Source: a virus. From it: a DNA stretch of 26,998 nt. The position numbers and the translations under genes were made by a program. This document shows, piece by piece, positions 7,508 through 15,900 of this stretch; position 1 is the first letter of the stretch, and each line of letters begins with the position of its first letter. The DNA lies in IMG/VR virus record IMGVR_UViG_3300008448_000506, positions 1 through 26,998 of that record. The stretch is one strand, 5' to 3'. The notes beneath the pieces were generated by a model. The model saw only the letters and a list, made by a program, of their open reading frames with translations. It ran no database searches and was not told the DNA's origin.

Positions 7508-7912
7508 TTATATTTTAATTATATTATTAAGGCCTGGTTTTGTCATACTGAAATTCTCAAGGTCCGTTTGTGATGTTGCAAAAGCTTTACCTCTCCATAA
7601 TAGTTCACCTGTTATAAGCTTGTTTACGGTAACTTGAAAGCTATCGTTTTCTTCCACTTCATCCAAAGCAAAATCGAGCTTTAAAAGGCCTCTAAAATCG
7701 CTACCGTAACCAGTTATTGTTTGAGTTGTATCTTTTAATTCATTATAGAATATCATTTCACATTCAGCAACGAATTCTCTAGAAGTTATTACAAAACTAA
7801 AACCAGAAAAAGTATTAGTGGTTGCATCAACTGTAATTGAAGTTGAATCGACTGTGATTAAAGTAGAGTCTACTGTTAAAGTAGTACCAGATGTTAGTTT
7901 TAATATTTTCAT
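7508..7912 (-). CDS. Hypothetical structural protein with TVDST repeats
   Basis: This 134-residue, beta-rich protein has no membrane segment. Residues 10-32 carry a tandem repeat, TLTVDSTLITVDSTSITVDA, in which the unit (I/L)TVDST recurs three times. The rest has alternating hydrophobic strands (FSFVITSREF, DFRGLLKLDFALDEVEENDS) and ends with KPGLNNIIKI. I do not recognise the family. The gene lies between the tail tube gene (with a terminator between them) and the portal (four bases downstream), so a minor virion or head-tail joining protein is plausible. The repeat could be a short beta-solenoid turn or a recently slipped sequence. Confidence 0.6.
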   Translation of the reverse strand: MKILKLTSGTTLTVDSTLITVDSTSITVDATTNTFSGFSFVITSREFVAECEMIFYNELKDTTQTITGYGSDFRGLLKLDFALDEVEENDSFQVTVNKLITGELLWRGKAFATSQTDLENFSMTKPGLNNIIKI

Positions 7913-7950
7913 ACCTATATAATTGTTTTTTTTGATTTTGTTTTAAAACA

Positions 7951-7981
7951 AATAATGCTACCCGTAATGAGTAGCATTATT
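7951..7981 (-). terminator. Rho-independent terminator after the tail tube gene
   Basis: A perfect 11-base stem (AATAATGCTAC at 7951-7961 with GTAGCATTATT at 7971-7981) encloses a 9-base loop. In the leftward sense the stem is followed by TTGTTTT. It lies just after the stop at 8003, so it should end or attenuate transcription of the tail tube gene before the downstream gene and portal. Confidence 0.8.
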
Positions 7982-8002
7982 ATTTTTTTTATAGTTTTAA
8001 GA

Positions 8003-8551
8003 TTATCCTTGGATGTTATCTGAAGATACGAATGCTAACAATGCAGCAATTGTAGTGTTATTCAAATACCAGATTGGGTCTTTCTCCATTGCAGTAGCAG
8101 ACATAACGTATCCGTTAAGAGAGTCCATTGTACCACCAACTTGAGAGTTACCAGCAATTTCACATCCGTGTTCAATACCCATCAAGAAGAATTGACCAGA
8201 ATTCATTTCAACAAAGATAAATGGACGACCATAAGCAGCCATTTTAACTTGGTATTCCATTTCAGCTGAAAGTTTAGTTAACGTGAAGTTAACAACTTGT
8301 TGGAAGAAAGTAGTACCATTGTCTCTATTTGATGTTATGTCTTGTTGGAAATTATTTCCCGAATTCTTTAATTCGTATTTAAACACTTCATTAGACCCTA
8401 AAGTACCTAATGATGTTAAAGTGTGTCCAGATTCGGTTGAAGTACCAGAAAAACCATAATCATCGTAGTTTACTAAGTAAATGGCTTTAAGACCAGATAC
8501 AGCATCTTTACATACTAATTGATTTTTACCTTTTGTAATATCACAGCTCAT
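8003..8551 (-). CDS. Major tail (tube) protein
   Basis: This encodes 182 residues starting MSCDITKGKNQLVCKDAVSG. The pattern is one I recognise from tail tube proteins of Bacteroidota phages: an N-terminal CDIT...C..AVSGLKAIYLVNYDD, then a YELKNSGNNFQQDITSNRDN stretch, GTTFFQQVVNFTLTKLSAEM, and FFLMGIEHGCEIAGN. Tube subunits stack as hexameric rings around the tape measure and carry DNA during ejection. Its own terminators on both sides indicate a separately controlled, high-copy product, in keeping with a major structural protein. No sheath gene is visible, so the tail is likely non-contractile. The sequence alone does not fully exclude another abundant virion protein. Confidence 0.7.
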   Translation of the reverse strand: MSCDITKGKNQLVCKDAVSGLKAIYLVNYDDYGFSGTSTESGHTLTSLGTLGSNEVFKYELKNSGNNFQQDITSNRDNGTTFFQQVVNFTLTKLSAEMEYQVKMAAYGRPFIFVEMNSGQFFLMGIEHGCEIAGNSQVGGTMDSLNGYVMSATAMEKDPIWYLNNTTIAALLAFVSSDNIQG

Positions 8552-8599
8552 TTTTTATAATGTATTTATTTTTATTTGTTATTTTTTATAAACAAAAAA

Positions 8600-8619
8600 G
8601 GTGGTGAAATTCCACCACC
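8600..8619 (-). terminator. Rho-independent terminator after the major capsid gene
   Basis: GGTGGTG at 8600-8606 pairs perfectly with CACCACC at 8613-8619 around a 6-base loop. In the leftward sense the stem runs into CTTTTTTGTTT. It sits between the major capsid gene (stop at 8654) and the tail tube gene and is the most GC-rich hairpin in the window. It should cap the capsid transcript and let it accumulate separately. Confidence 0.85.
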
Positions 8620-8653
8620 CTTATTGTTTTGTTTGTTTATTAATTATTTAAAA

Positions 8654-9565
8654 TTATGGACGAGACCAAACGATTTCAGCACCCCAGTAGTAAGCAACAC
8701 CACCATTGAAGCTAATAGTAGCTTGAACGATATCATTGTTAGAGTAATCTGAAAGGTCAGTTAATTTAACATCATTTAAGTCTGATTCAAGACCTGTACC
8801 CATTGCTAAGTTTTTGATTCTATAAGCAACAATACTAGAACTTGGTAAAGCACCTACTGATTCAACTCTGATACCTAAGAAATCAAGTTCTTTGTCGAAG
8901 TTAGTAGTGTTAACACCTTGAGCAGCCAAAGATAATTTGTAAGCTCTTGCAACGTTTGGAGCAACAGCGAATACAACATCAGCTTCACCCATAATAGCTT
9001 CTGGGATAGCTTGGTAAACAGCAGTCATTGCAGAAACAACGTTAGCTACAGTTACAGTAGTACCAGTAATATCAATTACGTCAGCATCAGCAGCAAATTG
9101 AGTTAAGAAACCATTGAATTGAGTAGAACCATCGTTTCCGTTCCAGATGTTATTATCTAAAGATTTTCCAAAATCAGCTAAGATTTGTGAAAGTATCGCT
9201 TCTTGTACAGTTGCTGGAATACCTTGGTTGTTACCGTAATCACCAGCAAGTTCTGTTTGGAACATTTGACGGTAATCACCTTTACAGTGCTCAGAGTCTA
9301 ATCTGAATCTTTTAGTTACTAAAGCTTTGTCAACGTAAGATTGAGTACCTGTTGGAGCAAATGCACAGTCGTAAGCAGCAAATGAATTAGAGTGAGAAAT
9401 TTTTGGTAAAGCACCAGTACCCAAGATATTTGGCAATACAGTTACCAATCCTTTTTCGATAGTATCTGATTTCAAAAGAGCTTGTCCTAAGATTTCACCA
9501 GCCAATGCACCATTGTATCTAGAAGTTACAGTAGTAGTTGTGTCTAATTTAATAAGTTTTTTCAT
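8654..9565 (-). CDS. Major capsid protein
   Basis: This encodes 303 residues. Position directly after the protease-scaffold gene, its own strong terminator, and an Ala/Gly/Thr-rich composition with few cysteines fit a major capsid protein of the HK97 fold. Landmarks include TKRFRLDSEHCKGDYRQMFQ near residues 84-103, a helix like the HK97 spine (VQEAILSQILADFGKSLDNN), the segment VVFAVAPNVARAYKLSLAAQ and a C-terminal GGVAYYWGAEIVWSRP, resembling capsid proteins that end with a beta strand of the P domain. It lacks a separate delta domain, so scaffolding is likely supplied in trans by the upstream gene. Its leader is a 37-base A/T-rich stretch without Shine-Dalgarno sequence. The role is inferred from context and composition. 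Confidence 0.75.
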   Translation of the reverse strand: MKKLIKLDTTTTVTSRYNGALAGEILGQALLKSDTIEKGLVTVLPNILGTGALPKISHSNSFAAYDCAFAPTGTQSYVDKALVTKRFRLDSEHCKGDYRQMFQTELAGDYGNNQGIPATVQEAILSQILADFGKSLDNNIWNGNDGSTQFNGFLTQFAADADVIDITGTTVTVANVVSAMTAVYQAIPEAIMGEADVVFAVAPNVARAYKLSLAAQGVNTTNFDKELDFLGIRVESVGALPSSSIVAYRIKNLAMGTGLESDLNDVKLTDLSDYSNNDIVQATISFNGGVAYYWGAEIVWSRP

Positions 9566-9602
9566 TTTTTTATTAGTTTTTTGTTTTTATTATTTTATTA
9601 TT

Positions 9603-10208
9603 TTATGCTTTTGCAAGAATAGCTCTTAATGTATCCATTTCAGTTACTGTTTTTGGAGCTTGGTTTGATAACATAGCTTTTAGTTTAGTAGCATTTGGGA
9701 TAGTTGAAAGTTGTTCTTTCATTGCAACATTTTCACTAGTAATAGTTTCTTTTTGTTTTGTTATAATTTCTAATTGAGATTCAAGGTCAGCAATCTTAGC
9801 TTTCAATGCTTCAACATCAATTTCTTCAACTGGAACGCTAGTAACTTCTTCAACGATATCAGCAGCGACAGTAGCAACTTCATCTTGAACTTCTGGTGCA
9901 ACGTCTTCCATTACAACTTCTTCTTCTGGTGTAATATCTTCAACAGCAACTTCTTCAACAGCTGGTTCTTCAGAAACAATTTCTTCTTTAGATACAATAG
10001 CACCTGTTTCATCGGTTGTAAAAGCATAACCATCATATTCGAATGATTGTGATACCAATGGTTGCATAGCACCTTCAACATCAGCATAAACGATGTTTCC
10101 TACTTCAAATGCATCAGCAGTCAAATCACCCATACCTTCGATAGTAATCGTTTCAAGGTTAATGTTTTCTTCTGAGAACATTTTGATTAATTTTTTTAAT
10201 AAACTCAT
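9603..10208 (-). CDS. Probable internal in-frame scaffold product
   Basis: Within the protease-scaffold gene, ATG at 10208 (Met189, starting MSLLKKLIKMFSEENINLET) is preceded by a 40-base run of almost only A and T. The matching residues NNNKKINKKEK look like a translated leader rather than a structured domain, and the run closely resembles the A-rich leader before the capsid gene at 9565. This would yield a 201-residue scaffold without the protease, in excess over the full-length protein, as in lambda where the scaffold starts inside the protease gene. It is an inference from sequence composition; no product has been observed. The fusion may instead be made only as one chain. Confidence 0.45.
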   Translation of the reverse strand: MSLLKKLIKMFSEENINLETITIEGMGDLTADAFEVGNIVYADVEGAMQPLVSQSFEYDGYAFTTDETGAIVSKEEIVSEEPAVEEVAVEDITPEEEVVMEDVAPEVQDEVATVAADIVEEVTSVPVEEIDVEALKAKIADLESQLEIITKQKETITSENVAMKEQLSTIPNATKLKAMLSNQAPKTVTEMDTLRAILAKA

Positions 10209-10772
10209 TTTTTCTTTTTTATTAATTTTTTTGTTATTATTTATTATTGACATTGAAACCTTTTGTAAGTCTAAGAAAGAATCAATAGAGAATCCTTTAG
10301 CTTTACCAGTTTCAATATATTGTGCCCAAAGTTCATCAGAAAGTTTCATTGAAACCATCCACGTTCCTTTTGGTAATCCTTCAAATCCTAAAGCATTAGC
10401 TTTATCATTCATCGGGTCCTCAATTATCCATTGTTCAACAACGCAGATACCATCTAGATAAGAACCCATATGGTTGTATGTTGAATTAAGTTGATAACCT
10501 TTACGTAAAAAATCTTGTGATAAATTTAGTATTGTTTCTTCTGAGAATTTAATGTTGAATGGTGTACCATCTTCGAATTCTCTATATATCAATTGTTCTG
10601 GGACCAAAACAACACCTGTAAGAATTTGTTTCTTCTTATCGGCCAATTGTATTTTTTTTGCTTGTTCAGATAAAGTAATAAATTGCATTCCATTAGCTGG
10701 TGAATCAACAATACTAATTGCATATAAGTCACCATCTTCTGGGTTGTTGTATTTTATATCGAATAAATCCAT
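9603..10772 (-). CDS. XkdF-like prohead protease fused to scaffold
   Basis: This encodes 389 residues. Residues 1 to about 170 match the XkdF-like serine protease family of phage heads: an N-terminal LYAISIVDSPANGMQFI strand, LTGVVLVPEQLIYR, then the likely catalytic His101 in STYNHMGSYLDGI, the EQWII strand, GTWMVSMKLSDELWAQYIET, and the likely nucleophile Ser162 in GKAKGFSIDSF. Residues 188-389 form a scaffold region: very acidic and Val/Glu-rich at 260-325, a coiled coil at 322-357 (ALKAKIADLESQLEIITKQK), and a short C-terminal tail. In such fusions the scaffold guides capsid assembly and the protease then removes it. A likely internal start for the scaffold alone is listed separately. Confidence 0.8.
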   Translation of the reverse strand: MDLFDIKYNNPEDGDLYAISIVDSPANGMQFITLSEQAKKIQLADKKKQILTGVVLVPEQLIYREFEDGTPFNIKFSEETILNLSQDFLRKGYQLNSTYNHMGSYLDGICVVEQWIIEDPMNDKANALGFEGLPKGTWMVSMKLSDELWAQYIETGKAKGFSIDSFLDLQKVSMSIINNNKKINKKEKMSLLKKLIKMFSEENINLETITIEGMGDLTADAFEVGNIVYADVEGAMQPLVSQSFEYDGYAFTTDETGAIVSKEEIVSEEPAVEEVAVEDITPEEEVVMEDVAPEVQDEVATVAADIVEEVTSVPVEEIDVEALKAKIADLESQLEIITKQKETITSENVAMKEQLSTIPNATKLKAMLSNQAPKTVTEMDTLRAILAKA

Positions 10773-10823
10773 AGTTAGTTGTTTTAAGTATTAATAGTTT
10801 TTTTGTGTTATGTTATAAATAAG

Positions 10824-10855
10824 AATAATCTAGATAACTCAATACCTAGATTATT
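10824..10855 (-). terminator. Hairpin after the tape measure gene
   Basis: A perfect 10-base stem (AATAATCTAG at 10824-10833 with CTAGATTATT at 10846-10855) surrounds a 12-base loop, six bases past the tape measure stop at 10862. The following leftward sequence (CTTATTTATAAC) is only weakly T-rich, so it may be a partial terminator or an RNA processing/stability element between tail and head genes. Confidence 0.55.
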
Positions 10856-10861
10856 ATAAGA

Positions 10862-12733
10862 TTATAGGAATAAGAATAATCCAATAAAAGGCAATAGAGT
10901 CAGAAACGTAGCTGTGGTTATTCTATTTCTATCTAAAGCTTGTTGTGTCGTCATATCAGAACCAACAACATATGCGTTAACTGGTTTGTTCTGTGCTGCA
11001 CCAATCGCTGCTGCAAGTTGGTTGTTTCCAGAAGCACCTACAATGTTAAATTGTGCTTGTGGTGCAGCTGCACCACCACCACCTGTTGCACTACCAGTAT
11101 CATTAGTTAATGTTTCAGAATTAATTGCTCTAATTGATTTAGCTGCACTAGCAATACCACCAGCAATACCTAAAGCAGTTGAAACAGTATTAATTGTTAC
11201 CCAAGGTTGTCCAAAGGTTGTTGGTGATGCTGCAACAGCTTTAGCATTAGCAGCAACCAAATTATTGATAGCTTCACCAGTAGCTCTAGCTTGTTCGATT
11301 ATAACACTAGCAATAGCAAATCTTTTAGAATCTTTTTTAGATTTTTCACCAAATAAAGAAGCAATATTTAAAATATCTTGAGCAGCATTTGCACTTGCAT
11401 TGGTTATATAATCCCATTTCTCTTGTTCAATCTCAGTTTGTCTGATTTTACTATCATATAATATAGCAGTTTTTTCTTCTTCACTTAATGTTGTAGAATC
11501 TTGAATATGTTTATTAAATTGTTCGAAAGCAGAAAGTCTTTCATCATACCATTTGTTTTCATTATCGATTACTGATTTAAACTTATCAGCTCTCATTAAA
11601 TCTATATCAGCTAAATCTGGTAGTTTACCTGGGTCTAGAATTGTATATTCTTTATCAGCTAAAAAGTCTATCTTTTTCTGAGCTAAATCAGCCATCTCAG
11701 TAAGCTTTTTATAGTTCTTAGATAATTCAGATTCACCAACAAGTTTTGCTTTGCTAGGTTCTTTTACATCTATTAAAATATTAGCATTTCTTAATTGTAA
11801 TTTTTGTTTTTCTAAATTATTATTTTCAGATTCTAATTTATTACGTTCTTTTATAGCTTCATTGTTTGCATCATAATTCGTTAACTTATCTTTTTCAACT
11901 TGTAATTCATCTCTTAATTTTGTTAAACGTAATTCAGCTATATTAATATTTCTTTGATTTCCAGATAGATTTGCTGATAATCTAAATTCTAAAGCTTTTT
12001 GAATTTTAGTTTCTAAATCATCTATTTCTTTTAAAATATCATTTCTTTCTTTATCCTTATCAATAACTTGGTTTAAACCAGTTATTTCTTCAACCATCAT
12101 TCTTTGATTAGCTTTTCTACCGTTTATTCTATCATCATTTAATTTTATTTGTTTTTCAATACCTTTTATGGTTATATCATTTAATTCTTTTTCTAATCTA
12201 GATATTTCAGATTTACTTTTACCTTGTTTTTTTGCTATATCTAAAGCTAATTTTGCTGCTTCAACTTCATTATCAGTATATGATTGAGCTTTTTCTCTCT
12301 CTTGATTAAGTCTAACAGCACCAGCATTATATTTTTCTTGAGCATCAGCAGCACCAGTAATAGCATCAGCAACTGCTTCCCAGTTACTAGCTAAATAACC
12401 TACAGCAATAACCAATGCACCAATACCAGTTGCAATCATTATCCCTTTGAAACTATTCAACGATACACCAGCAAGACCTATTGCTTCTGAAGCATCTTTG
12501 AATGTCATTGCAAGTCCACCTGTAAGTTCATTCAATAAACCCATAGCACCACCATTCTTAACTATAGCTTCAGTAGAACTATGAGTTTGATTGGTTAATG
12601 TTTTGGTTGATTGTGTAACCTTGGTTGTATTCTTATCAACCTTGTCTAAGTTTGTTGCTGTTTTGTTTAAAGCTGTATTAGCTTCACTATTGTTAACAGT
12701 AAGCTTAATTAAACGTTCTATGAAATTGGCCAT
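10862..12733 (-). CDS. Tail tape measure protein
   Basis: This 623-residue protein begins MANFIERLIKLTVNNSEANT and continues with a tape-measure-like helical region rich in Asn/Thr/Lys. A strong hydrophobic segment at 96-116 (FKGIMIATGIGALVIAVGYL) is followed by a long charged coiled-coil region at about 140-345 and an Ala-rich helical part at about 470-560. The extreme C-terminus is hydrophobic (TATFLTLLPFIGLFLFL). Tape measures set tail length, and membrane-active segments help DNA cross the envelope. At about 0.15 nm per residue the tail would be near 90 nm, a rough estimate only. The start overlaps the stop of a 48-residue gene in a TAATG. The gene lies before the head genes, an uncommon order. 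Confidence 0.8.
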   Translation of the reverse strand: MANFIERLIKLTVNNSEANTALNKTATNLDKVDKNTTKVTQSTKTLTNQTHSSTEAIVKNGGAMGLLNELTGGLAMTFKDASEAIGLAGVSLNSFKGIMIATGIGALVIAVGYLASNWEAVADAITGAADAQEKYNAGAVRLNQEREKAQSYTDNEVEAAKLALDIAKKQGKSKSEISRLEKELNDITIKGIEKQIKLNDDRINGRKANQRMMVEEITGLNQVIDKDKERNDILKEIDDLETKIQKALEFRLSANLSGNQRNINIAELRLTKLRDELQVEKDKLTNYDANNEAIKERNKLESENNNLEKQKLQLRNANILIDVKEPSKAKLVGESELSKNYKKLTEMADLAQKKIDFLADKEYTILDPGKLPDLADIDLMRADKFKSVIDNENKWYDERLSAFEQFNKHIQDSTTLSEEEKTAILYDSKIRQTEIEQEKWDYITNASANAAQDILNIASLFGEKSKKDSKRFAIASVIIEQARATGEAINNLVAANAKAVAASPTTFGQPWVTINTVSTALGIAGGIASAAKSIRAINSETLTNDTGSATGGGGAAAPQAQFNIVGASGNNQLAAAIGAAQNKPVNAYVVGSDMTTQQALDRNRITTATFLTLLPFIGLFLFL

Positions 12734-12879
12734 TATTTTTTAATTTTAAATTTATCTTTTATTTTTGTAGTCAACACTTTTAATGTTGATGGGTATTCAT
12801 ACTTACCTTTGGCTATTTGTACTAACTCGTTACCATCAGTGAAATTTGTCATATGTAATAATTCTATTATATCTTTCAT
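12733..12879 (-). CDS. Small protein before the tape measure (48 residues)
   Basis: An open frame from ATG 12879 to TAA 12733-12735 gives 48 residues starting MKDIIELLHMTNFTDGNELV and ending KFKIKK. Its stop shares one base with the ATG of the tape measure gene (TAATG), the same coupling used at six other junctions in this operon, which is good evidence that it is real. It is helical and basic at the C-terminus, with no known domain. The position just before the tape measure is where many siphoviruses encode tail assembly chaperones, but the usual chaperones are longer and use a frameshift, and neither feature is seen here. Function unknown. Confidence 0.65.
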   Translation of the reverse strand: MKDIIELLHMTNFTDGNELVQIAKGKYEYPSTLKVLTTKIKDKFKIKK

Positions 12880-12908
12880 ACCTATTTAATTGTTTATCGT
12901 TATAATGT

Positions 12909-15900
12909 TTATAAACCAATTTGCGTAATTCTTACACTTCTATAGATTCCATTGAAATTAAATAATAAATCCATATATCTTGGGTTATTTAAAGCTGGTG
13001 CTGTTTGGTTTGTTTTATCTTCTATTCTAATCAAAGCTTCACCAGCACCTGTACCAGATGTTGTCAATAATGTAACCCAATCAGTTCCCCATCCTAAATC
13101 AATAGTAGATAAGGTCCAAGATTGGTTCTTTAAAATATTAATACCATAATACTTCATACCAGCATTTGCTATTATTGAATTGGTTGATAATATTGGTAAT
13201 GCTTCATCACTAATCATTTCTGTATTACCAGATAATAGATTACCATAAAATCTATCACCAATAGTGTATATGTTTAAATACTCTTTATCAAAAGTTCTAT
13301 AAACACTACCATCAGCATTTAATACAATACTACGATTAGCTGTTAAACCATTATAAGTTGTAAAAAATCCTTGTAATAATATTTTATCACCTAAAACTTT
13401 AGCACCAGAATAAACACCAGCATTAAAACCAGATAGTGATAAGAAAGATGTATCAATTTGTCCTGTAGGTAAAACCTTACAAATACGATTTGCAGCCTGT
13501 CCACTATAGGTTGTGAAATAACCATAGATGTAAATACCATCATTACCGTCACTAATAAGACCTACTGGTTGATTACCAACTGAGTTAAGTCCAGTACCAT
13601 AAACAAAAGATGTATCAATAGCACCATTAGAACTAAGTTTAATGATTTTATTAGCTGCAACTCCAGCATAAAATGTAAAATAACCACCAACATACATTGA
13701 GTTATCTGAATTGATTACGATGCTATTTGTAACATCATTAAAACCAGTTCCAGTAACCAATGAGTTATCTATAGTACCATCAGTATTTAAACGAATAATT
13801 CTATTTCTAGTAACAACATCACCGTTATATGATGAGAAAGAACCACCAACAACTATTTTACCAGTACTATCAATAGCTAATGCTGAAGTTATATTATCAA
13901 ATCCAGTACCAGCACTAAATGATGTATCTATGGTACCACCAGAAGTTAATCTAATGATTCTATTAGCACTAACACCATCATAACTAGTAAAGTTACCACT
14001 TGCCATTATTTTACCGTCTGGTAATGCTAAAATTGATTGTGTGCTAAAACTATTAGCATTGAATCCAGATAATGGTGCAAAGCTTGTATCAACATCACCA
14101 TTCTCTTTTAACTTAACAATATAACCTTTAGGTACTGAATCATAAGAAGTGAAGTTACCATAAACATAAACTGTACCATCAGCATTATCATTATAATCAA
14201 AAATAAACCAACCATTTGGTGCAAACTTACGCGGTGTGTAACTAAAAGCACTAGGAAATGAATATTCATTCCAATCATAGATATCATTGAATAAAGTAAG
14301 TTTTGATTTACCAGTAGATAAATCAATCGTGTAATCATTAATCTTATAACGGTTATTATTGATTATAAGTCTATCATTCAATGATAATTCTTCAACATAA
14401 CGAGGTGGTAAATTAGCTTCAAAAGTAAATTTACGTTGTTTGATTGAATAGATTGTATTAACCCAGTTAGACCAATAGTTTAAGAATAAAGAATTATTAA
14501 CTTCAACAAGATGCCAAGGGTCTATCTCAGCACCCCAGTTAATAGTATCTGTTACTTGTGGTAATTGTTCATCGTTGGTATTACCAATTAAAAAACTATT
14601 AGTCATAGCTGAAATAGTAGTACTAGTATTAAATGCTACTTTAATTGGTGTATCTTCAAAATTAGTTATACCATTGTTAAAGAATAGGATTGGTTTTGAA
14701 TTATTCTTAGTGAATGTTTCATTATCGGTTGTTGAAATAGATTGTCCAATAGAAATATTTGTTTGATTACCAGCATTTACATTTGGTGATAAAACAGTCA
14801 TTCTTTCAAACATCATATTCTCAAATGGTAATTCAACCTTTAATTCTTCTTTGGTATCCAATGTAACGTATTGTGCTCTTAAATCACCATAACCAATTAC
14901 ATCATCTGGGTCGTTATTTTTTCTAAAGGTAGCACCAGCAATGTTATTTGTTTTTTGGAATTGGAAATATAAATTTCTATAAATTAAAGGTCTTTCAATC
15001 TCAACTGTTTCTTGGTTAACAAAATCTGTTATATCTAAAATATTACCTTCACTATAATAACCATCAAGTGTATTTACATAAAATTGAGTTGGTGATAAAG
15101 GACGTATGATTATTTTAAAAGCTTTCATCAAGCCTTGGAAGAAATCAATTACTTTCAGTCTAGGTAAGTTATCTGATATTATTATTTTTACGTCTAACGT
15201 ATTTATATTGTTATCTGATAATACATTAGCATAAACAACTGTTCCACCACCTGGTGGAATATTAATATTAACAGCAACTACATCCATACTATATTCAAAA
15301 GTCTGGGTTGGTACTAAAACTAATTTAAAAGAAGTTGTAACCAAAGAAGTATCAGACCCAACAGGAGATTCTAAAGAAATATTAAATTCTTTAGTTCCAG
15401 TTTGAGAAAAATAACTTTTAACTCTATCACCGTTTTGATTTACAATATGAGCATCATAAACAATTGTTGGGTCAACAGGTGTTATTAACCAGAACCATCT
15501 AGAAATAAATTGACCTAAAGACATTCTAGTATTTTTTATTCTTGTTATACTAACATAATTACCATCTAGAAAAACACTACCATTATTAGTACCAGAGAAT
15601 GGTACCGTAATATTTGGTGTGAATTCTTCTAGAACTGAAAAATCACTAGTATTTGCATTCATCCACATAAACAAATTATTAAACATAGCTTTACCAAAAA
15701 AACTTCTTGTGAAAGAAATACCATATTTAGCTTCGATAGCTTCAATTAATTTTATAACGCGAATTGCTGGACGTAATTCGTTAGATAAAATTTTACCAGA
15801 ATTAAGACTAATATCATATGTAGTATTAATACCACCCCAGTTCCAATCTCTATCTGAGTATTGAATCAATGGAGTAATAATATTACCTGTATCACCAAGT

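Noticed and set aside
10093-10461. Rightward 122-residue open frame
   Set aside because: It is the reverse of the protease catalytic region, where the leftward frame has clear family motifs.
10914-11381. Rightward 155-residue open frame, hydrophobic and Ala-rich
   Set aside because: It is the reverse shadow of the Ala/Gly/Thr-rich part of the tape measure gene, with no start context or promoter.
12733-12908. Frameshifted tail assembly chaperone pair before the tape measure
   Set aside because: Only a 48-residue frame fits here, and no slippery heptamer with an extended second frame is present.
12909-14200. CRISPR-like repeat array
   Set aside because: The repeats here are in-frame protein repeats (beta-propeller) with diverged DNA, without identical repeats and regular spacers. 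No CRISPR array was seen anywhere.
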